The notes beneath the pieces are model-generated. The model was not told the origin of the DNA, did no database searches, and saw nothing but the letters and a program-made list of their open reading frames with translations. Both the position numbers and the translations under genes were made by a program. From Corallococcus macrosporus DSM 14697 (GTDB lineage: Bacteria > Myxococcota > Myxococcia > Myxococcales > Myxococcaceae), in the NCBI RefSeq assembly GCF_002305895.1, contig NZ_CP022203.1, positions 2,582,501 to 2,646,500 of the forward strand: 64,000 bases of DNA. Direction: 5' to 3'. This document shows, in pieces, positions 59,863 through 64,000 of the stretch; position 1 is the stretch's first letter, and every line of letters starts with the position of its first letter.

Positions 59863-62166
59863 TCAGAGATTGAAGCCCACGTTACCGACAGAGATGCTCG
59901 GTCCGAAGATGAAGGACCACTTGCTCGACGGAACGACGGGGTCCAGTGACGGGTCTCCGCCCGTGCGGCGCCGGATGTCGCCACGGAACTCGTAGGCCAG
60001 CCAGGCCTGCGCGCCCACCGCGGCGCCGGGGCCAATCGGGACACGCAGGCCCAGTCCCAGCACGACCGCGAGCGTGGGCGGGAACTGGATGTCACCCGAC
60101 TGCGGCACGAGCCCCAGTCCCATCAACCCGGCTTCGATTCCCAGCAGCCGCTCCTGGCCCTCGTTGTTCAGCAGGGCCAGTCGTGACACGACACCGAAGT
60201 TGATGGCCAACTGCCCGGTGGGCTCGGTGGCGCGGTAGAGACCGGCGGGAATCGCGGCCGTCGTGTAGAGCCGGAAGAGGCCACCAGTGACGATGGCCGT
60301 CCACTGCGCGGAGGGCAGGCCCGTGCGGTCCGTGGTGCTCAACGCATAGCGGGATTCATCCGCGACGTGGGAGACCTGGACGATGATGCGGTCGTACTGC
60401 CCCAGGTTGCCCGGCACGGGGATGTCGCGCTGGTCTCCCTGCGGGCGCAGGAACATCCGCTGCTCCACGCCGCTCTCTCCGCGCACCGAACCATCCGGCC
60501 TCGTGACGCTGATGCGGAGCAGGACCTCCTGATTCCCGTCCTCCGGCTTCAAGCGCTCGCGGTGCACGATGACGCGGCAGGTGTTGCGCATCTCGTACGG
60601 AATCCGGTGGGGGCGGCTGGGCTCCAGCTTCTGGTCCTTGCCGTCCTTGTCCGCGCAGATGAACTCCACCAGGTTTTCGATGCGGACGGGCACACTGGCC
60701 TCGCGCACCACGCGCTGGAAGCGCTCGTCCACCAGCACCAGGTCCGTCGTGGCCAGCTCCGCGGGCAACGTGGGCAGCCGGTAGCCGAAGCGCAGCGCCA
60801 CGAAGGCGCCGGGCGCCGCCTCGCCCTGGATGAGCGTGACGGACTCGCGCGTCGTGACGCTGTAGGCGCCAGGCAGCGGCTCCAGCACGAAGCGCCCCAG
60901 GCCCGCGTTGGACGCCATGCTCACCTCGGCGGGCCGGTTGGTGGGGATGAAGTCGATGGCGCCGTGCCCGGGGAGCTCCAGGCTGGCCCGGGGGACGGGC
61001 AGCGGCAGCGTCTTCGCCGTCTCCGACGCCACCACCGTGCCGTCCTGCCGCGAGGTCAGCGCGGTGATGGTCACCTGCTGGTCGGACGTGCCGCCGGTGC
61101 GCAGCAGGACGTAGGTGCCCTCCGCCAGCTTCACCACGCGCTCCACGCGGACGCGCAGGCCGTTGACCGTCCAGACGAGGGTGCGCGGGTCATGGGCGCA
61201 GACCGGGTCCAGCCGCACCACGAGCGCGGAGTTCTCCGCGCCGCGCAGCACCGAGCCCTCCACCGGCGTGAGCGGACACGCCAGCACCGACAGCGTGGTG
61301 GTGATGACCTGGTCGAGCACGTCGCCGCGCGAGAAATAGACGCGAGGCACCAGCCGCGCGCGCAGCGTCACGGTGGCGTCCACGCCCGGGACATTGCGCA
61401 CCGAGATGAAGCCTTCATCCGGCGTGCAGCGGGCGGTGCCGCAGTCGGCGGTGGCAATCGCCTCGGAGTGGCTGACGGGGACGCTGCCCGGCCCCTTCGA
61501 CACGTCGATGCCGCTGGAGAGCACCAGGGGCTCGGTGAGGATGGTGCGCCCGGGGCGGATGCGCATCGACTCGGGGTCCACCAGGTTCCCGGAGGCGTCG
61601 TACGTCGTCACGTCCGGACCGAAGCGGCCATAGGGCGGAATCCAGTAGAGCGCCGTGTCGGTGGGCAGCCCCTGCGGCACGGGCACCGCGCAGTCCGCGA
61701 GCCCCCGGGGCTTGGAGGGCACCAGGCAGAGGTCCTGCCCTTCCATGGCGGGGCGCTCCGGCTCGCCGCGCGGCTTGCCCGACCACGCGACGCCCACGTT
61801 CAGCAGCCCCACGCCGCGCAGCTCCAGGCGGCCCTCGTCCGGATAGAAGGAGGTCCCCGAGGCGTCGATGCGCGGGAGCGGACCGGTGGCGATGACCGTG
61901 ACGATTCGCTCGCTGGTCGCGCACTGCGCCGGCGTGTCCGCGACCTTGAGGTCCTGCGAGCGGGCGTTGTCATCCGGCCTGGCGGGCGGGTGCACGGAGC
62001 GCCCATCCGGGCCCAGGCTCCAGCCGTTGCGAACCGGCCCGCAGACGACGCCCTGGCTCACCACTTCGACGAGCCTTCCACCCTCCGGCACTTGCACGAC
62101 GGGAGCGGCGGCGGCGAATCCCGCGGCCAGCAGCGAGGCGACGACGAGGAAACGGGCAGGGGGCAT
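59863..62166 (-). CDS. Large secreted protein with possible C-terminal beta-barrel
   Basis: I do not recognise this 767-residue protein. A signal peptide (PARFLVVASLLAAGFAAAAP) is followed by a long beta-rich region with scattered cysteines (VSQGVVCGPVRNGW, QDLCLVPSKPRGLADCAV, TADCGTARCTPDEG, VLACPLTP, LDPVCAHDPR). These suggest several disulfide-stabilised beta-sandwich domains. The last 150 residues change character to alternating strands (GGLFRLYTTAAIPAGLYRAT, LAINFGVVSRLALL, LAVVLGLGLRVPIG, AWLAYEFRGDI) and end in WSFIFGPSISVGNVGFNL, like an outer-membrane barrel. The ATG at 62166 is used; a GTG one codon earlier is possible. It follows the zinc-finger gene by 56 bases on the same strand. 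Confidence 0.85.
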   Translation of the reverse strand: MPPARFLVVASLLAAGFAAAAPVVQVPEGGRLVEVVSQGVVCGPVRNGWSLGPDGRSVHPPARPDDNARSQDLKVADTPAQCATSERIVTVIATGPLPRIDASGTSFYPDEGRLELRGVGLLNVGVAWSGKPRGEPERPAMEGQDLCLVPSKPRGLADCAVPVPQGLPTDTALYWIPPYGRFGPDVTTYDASGNLVDPESMRIRPGRTILTEPLVLSSGIDVSKGPGSVPVSHSEAIATADCGTARCTPDEGFISVRNVPGVDATVTLRARLVPRVYFSRGDVLDQVITTTLSVLACPLTPVEGSVLRGAENSALVVRLDPVCAHDPRTLVWTVNGLRVRVERVVKLAEGTYVLLRTGGTSDQQVTITALTSRQDGTVVASETAKTLPLPVPRASLELPGHGAIDFIPTNRPAEVSMASNAGLGRFVLEPLPGAYSVTTRESVTLIQGEAAPGAFVALRFGYRLPTLPAELATTDLVLVDERFQRVVREASVPVRIENLVEFICADKDGKDQKLEPSRPHRIPYEMRNTCRVIVHRERLKPEDGNQEVLLRISVTRPDGSVRGESGVEQRMFLRPQGDQRDIPVPGNLGQYDRIIVQVSHVADESRYALSTTDRTGLPSAQWTAIVTGGLFRLYTTAAIPAGLYRATEPTGQLAINFGVVSRLALLNNEGQERLLGIEAGLMGLGLVPQSGDIQFPPTLAVVLGLGLRVPIGPGAAVGAQAWLAYEFRGDIRRRTGGDPSLDPVVPSSKWSFIFGPSISVGNVGFNL

Positions 62167-62222
62167 CACCTCGCTAAAGAGCGAAGGATGCCGCCACGGT
62201 CAAGCCCGATTGCCCGAACGGC

Positions 62223-62693
62223 TCAAGCGGCGGGCTGCGCTTCAATGCCCAAGGCCTCATGCGCGAAACGAAACATTCGTTCATTGAGCTTTCCGAGAAA
62301 TTCGAGCGGGTGCCGGCCGGAGCGGTCCGCCGCGTCCTCCAGCTTCTCCTTGCACCGCAGGTCGGCGCAGAGGTTCACTCCCACGCGCCGTTTGCTGTCC
62401 ACGGCGGTGGTGAGCAGGCACACCTCATGTGCGGAGCCGTAGCTGTGACACCACTCGCACATGCGGGTGACGGGCTCTCCGCCCAGCGAGTCCCGGCGGA
62501 AGATGATGCCAATGGGCTTGCGGCTGCCCGGCGCGGAGAAGATGAGGTACACGCGCGCGCCCGACGTCTCCGTCCAGGCGAGGTAGTCCCGGACGAAGAG
62601 CGGGAAGGTGATGCCGTCGGGCATCTCGATGACGCGTCGGTCTCTCGGGCGGAAGGACTCGATGAGCGCCCGGTCGTTTTCGAATCGGAACAC
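62223..62693 (-). CDS. FusB/FBP-type treble-clef zinc-finger protein
   Basis: A 156-residue protein similar to the C-terminal domain of elongation factor G-binding proteins (FBP/FusB). The zinc ligands are C79 and C82 (RMCEWCHSYG) and C109 and C114 (VNLCADLRCKEKL). In staphylococcal FusB this treble clef binds EF-G and frees it from fusidic-acid-stalled ribosomes. Single-domain relatives in other bacteria are common and their role is less clear. The GTG at 62693 is supported by AAGGAG 5 bases upstream; the longer frame has no conserved start. It is followed by the large secreted protein gene and is divergent from rsgA, another translation-related GTPase gene. Confidence 0.88.
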   Translation of the reverse strand: MFRFENDRALIESFRPRDRRVIEMPDGITFPLFVRDYLAWTETSGARVYLIFSAPGSRKPIGIIFRRDSLGGEPVTRMCEWCHSYGSAHEVCLLTTAVDSKRRVGVNLCADLRCKEKLEDAADRSGRHPLEFLGKLNERMFRFAHEALGIEAQPAA

Positions 62694-63060
62694 GGCTGCT
62701 CCTTGGAGAACATCTGCCCCTAACAGTGGGGCATGTTCGCCGCCACCGGAACCCACCGGCGGGGCGAGCGCTCGCCCGGTGCACGCGCGTCCAGGGAGGG
62801 CCCCGGCGGCTATTCCCCGCCGCCTCGCGCCGAGGTAGACAGGCCGTGCCGGACGGTGATGGGCACCGCCCCGCGCAACCCGCTGGAGGCTTCATGAACT
62901 CGCCCCTTGTGCTCGACGCGGTGGAAGTCCTGTTCACCTCGAGGGCGCGCGCCGTCTAGCTGGCCGAGAAGGTCCCGCACAGCGCGGTATTCCGCTCCCC
63001 GGGGTGCCCTGAACAACCAGGTGCGCCGCTGGCACCGCTGTGTCCGGAGTCCTTCAAACC
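62694..63060. promoter_or_regulatory. Divergent intergenic region before rsgA
   Basis: This 367-base gap between the zinc-finger gene and rsgA holds no convincing gene apart from one very short frame (62894-62959). It contains no good promoter match. Sequence just before rsgA (GTCCGGAGTCCTTCAAACC) lacks a strong ribosome binding site; GGAG at 63045-63048 is 12 bases from the ATG. Confidence 0.3.
62894..62959 (+). CDS. Very short ORF with ribosome binding site
   Basis: A 21-residue frame (MNSPLVLDAVEVLFTSRARA plus Val) starts with ATG 4 bases after GGAGG and ends at TAG. The frame continues after the stop with protein-like sequence (LAEKVPHSAVFRSPG), so it may be the start of a gene broken by a nonsense mutation, or a leader peptide upstream of rsgA. 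No family is recognised. Confidence 0.2.
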   Translation: MNSPLVLDAVEVLFTSRARAV

Positions 63061-64000
63061 ATGTCGCTCGAAACCCTCGGCTGGGGTCCAGCCTTCGAAG
63101 ACGCCTTCTCGTCGCTCCTCTCGCAGTCCACGCTCTCGCTCGTCCCTGGCCGCGTCGTGCGCCAGCAGCGCGGGCTCCTCACGGTCCAGACGGCAACGCG
63201 CACCCTGCTGGCGCGCACCGCGGGCCGGCTCCTCCACCAGGCGCCCGGCGCCGAGTCCCTGCCCACCATTGGTGACTGGGTGGCGCTCCAGCTCCCCGAC
63301 GGGGACGGCGAGGCGCTGCTCCACGCCGTGCTGCCTCGCCGCGGCGTGCTGGCGCGGCGTGAGGCCGGCAGCGAGCGGGACGGCCAGCTCATCGCCGCCA
63401 ACCTGGACGTGGTGTTCCTGGCCGCCGGGTTGGATGGCAACTTCAACCCCCGCCGCATCGAGCGGGCGCTGGCGCTGGCGTGGAGCAGCGGCGCCTCGCC
63501 CGTGGTGGTGCTCACCAAGGCGGACCTGCATCCCGACGCGGCCTCGCTCGCGGCCGAGGTGGAGGACCTGGCCCCGGGCGTGCCGGTGCTGGCCCTGAGC
63601 GCCTGGACGGGCGAGGGCGTGGAGGTGCTGCGCGCGTGGCTGCCGGCGGGGAAGACGGGCGTGCTGCTCGGCTCCTCCGGCGTGGGCAAGTCCACGCTCG
63701 TCAACCGGCTCCTGGGCGAGGCGCGGCTGGCCACCCAGGCCGTCCGCGCCGAGGACGACAAGGGCCGCCACACCACCACGCACCGGGAGCTGTTCGTGCT
63801 CCCCGGCGGCGGGATGCTCATTGACGGGCCCGGCATGCGCGAGCTGGGGTTGTGGGGCGAGGACGACGGCGTCGAGCAGACGTTCCCCGACATCCTCGAG
63901 CTCGCCGCTGGCTGCCGTTTCACGGACTGCCAGCACCAGCGCGAGCCCGGCTGCGCGGTGCGCGACGCCGTGGCGGCGGGGGCGCTGCCCGGGTCGCGGC
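63061..64000 (+). CDS. rsgA: Ribosome small-subunit biogenesis GTPase RsgA (3-prime end outside the window)
   Basis: The first 313 codons of a circularly permuted GTPase that matures the 30S subunit; the frame is still open at the window edge. An N-terminal OB-fold region (VVRQQRGLLTVQTATRTLLA, GDWVALQLP) is followed by the permuted G motifs: G4 TKAD (152-155), G1 GSSGVGKS (204-211), then the switch region KGRHTTTHREL and G3 DGPG (255-258). The zinc site of the family is present: C285, C290, H292 and C298 in GCRFTDCQHQREPGC. All catalytic motifs are intact. The ATG at 63061 gives MSLETLGWGPAFEDAF, the usual N-terminus of this branch. A few dozen C-terminal residues are missing from view. Confidence 0.95.
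   Translation, partial: MSLETLGWGPAFEDAFSSLLSQSTLSLVPGRVVRQQRGLLTVQTATRTLLARTAGRLLHQAPGAESLPTIGDWVALQLPDGDGEALLHAVLPRRGVLARREAGSERDGQLIAANLDVVFLAAGLDGNFNPRRIERALALAWSSGASPVVVLTKADLHPDAASLAAEVEDLAPGVPVLALSAWTGEGVEVLRAWLPAGKTGVLLGSSGVGKSTLVNRLLGEARLATQAVRAEDDKGRHTTTHRELFVLPGGGMLIDGPGMRELGLWGEDDGVEQTFPDILELAAGCRFTDCQHQREPGCAVRDAVAAGALPGSR

Overview
The window is very GC-rich (roughly 70 percent), uses GTG and TTG starts freely, and packs genes on both strands. It carries a Ser/Thr kinase with an extracytoplasmic tail, an FHA protein, an unusual chemoreceptor, many lipoproteins and beta-barrel proteins, an arginine kinase and a large cobalamin mutase operon. This mix points to a predatory myxobacterium of the family Myxococcaceae (Myxococcus, Corallococcus or a relative). 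That assignment is inferred from gene content and composition. No rRNA, tRNA, CRISPR array, prophage or insertion sequence was recognised.

Layout. 1-5.4 kb: pirin, AlkD-like repair protein, TauE-type permease, zinc-free quinone oxidoreductase and a choloylglycine-hydrolase-family enzyme. 5.7-16.4 kb: Suv3-like helicase, NHL beta-propeller protein with a probably frameshifted lipoprotein leader, small outer-membrane barrel, two SAM methyltransferases on either side of a 7TM chemoreceptor, and a FAD-linked oxidase. 16.9-22.8 kb: WD40 lipoprotein of about 14 blades, a small secreted protein, and a large protein of carboxypeptidase-regulatory repeats ending in a PDZ-like domain. 23.1-27.3 kb: an operon of an outer-membrane porin followed by proV, proW and proX (glycine betaine or choline import). 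27.3-32.1 kb: arginine kinase, S37-type peptidase lipoprotein and Ser/Thr kinase. 32.5-36.1 kb: thioredoxin-MORN fusion coupled to an FHA protein. 36.1-42.9 kb: SWIM-SNF2 helicase, TPR protein and a KefB/YbaL-type antiporter. 43.0-51.6 kb: mutA-mutB-meaB-icmF. 51.7-57.7 kb: RNase HI with an added C-terminal hybrid-binding-like domain, DsbA-family protein, nitronate monooxygenase, ADOP-type permease and a small secreted protein. 57.8-59.8 kb: two small genes and a GC-rich minisatellite interrupted by an AT-richer island. 59.9-64.0 kb: large secreted protein, FusB-type zinc-finger protein and the start of rsgA.

How genes work together. The clearest functional units are the porin-ProVWX operon (passage across the outer membrane, capture by a lipoprotein, ATP-driven import) and the overlapping methylmalonyl-CoA mutase genes with their G-protein chaperone MeaB, followed 76 bases later by the self-contained isobutyryl-CoA mutase IcmF. 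A second possible unit is the divergent kinase with the thioredoxin-MORN/FHA pair, where a kinase and a phosphothreonine reader share one intergenic region. Four convergent gene junctions each carry a long perfect or near-perfect GC-rich hairpin without a T-tract, which suggests a common bidirectional terminator style.
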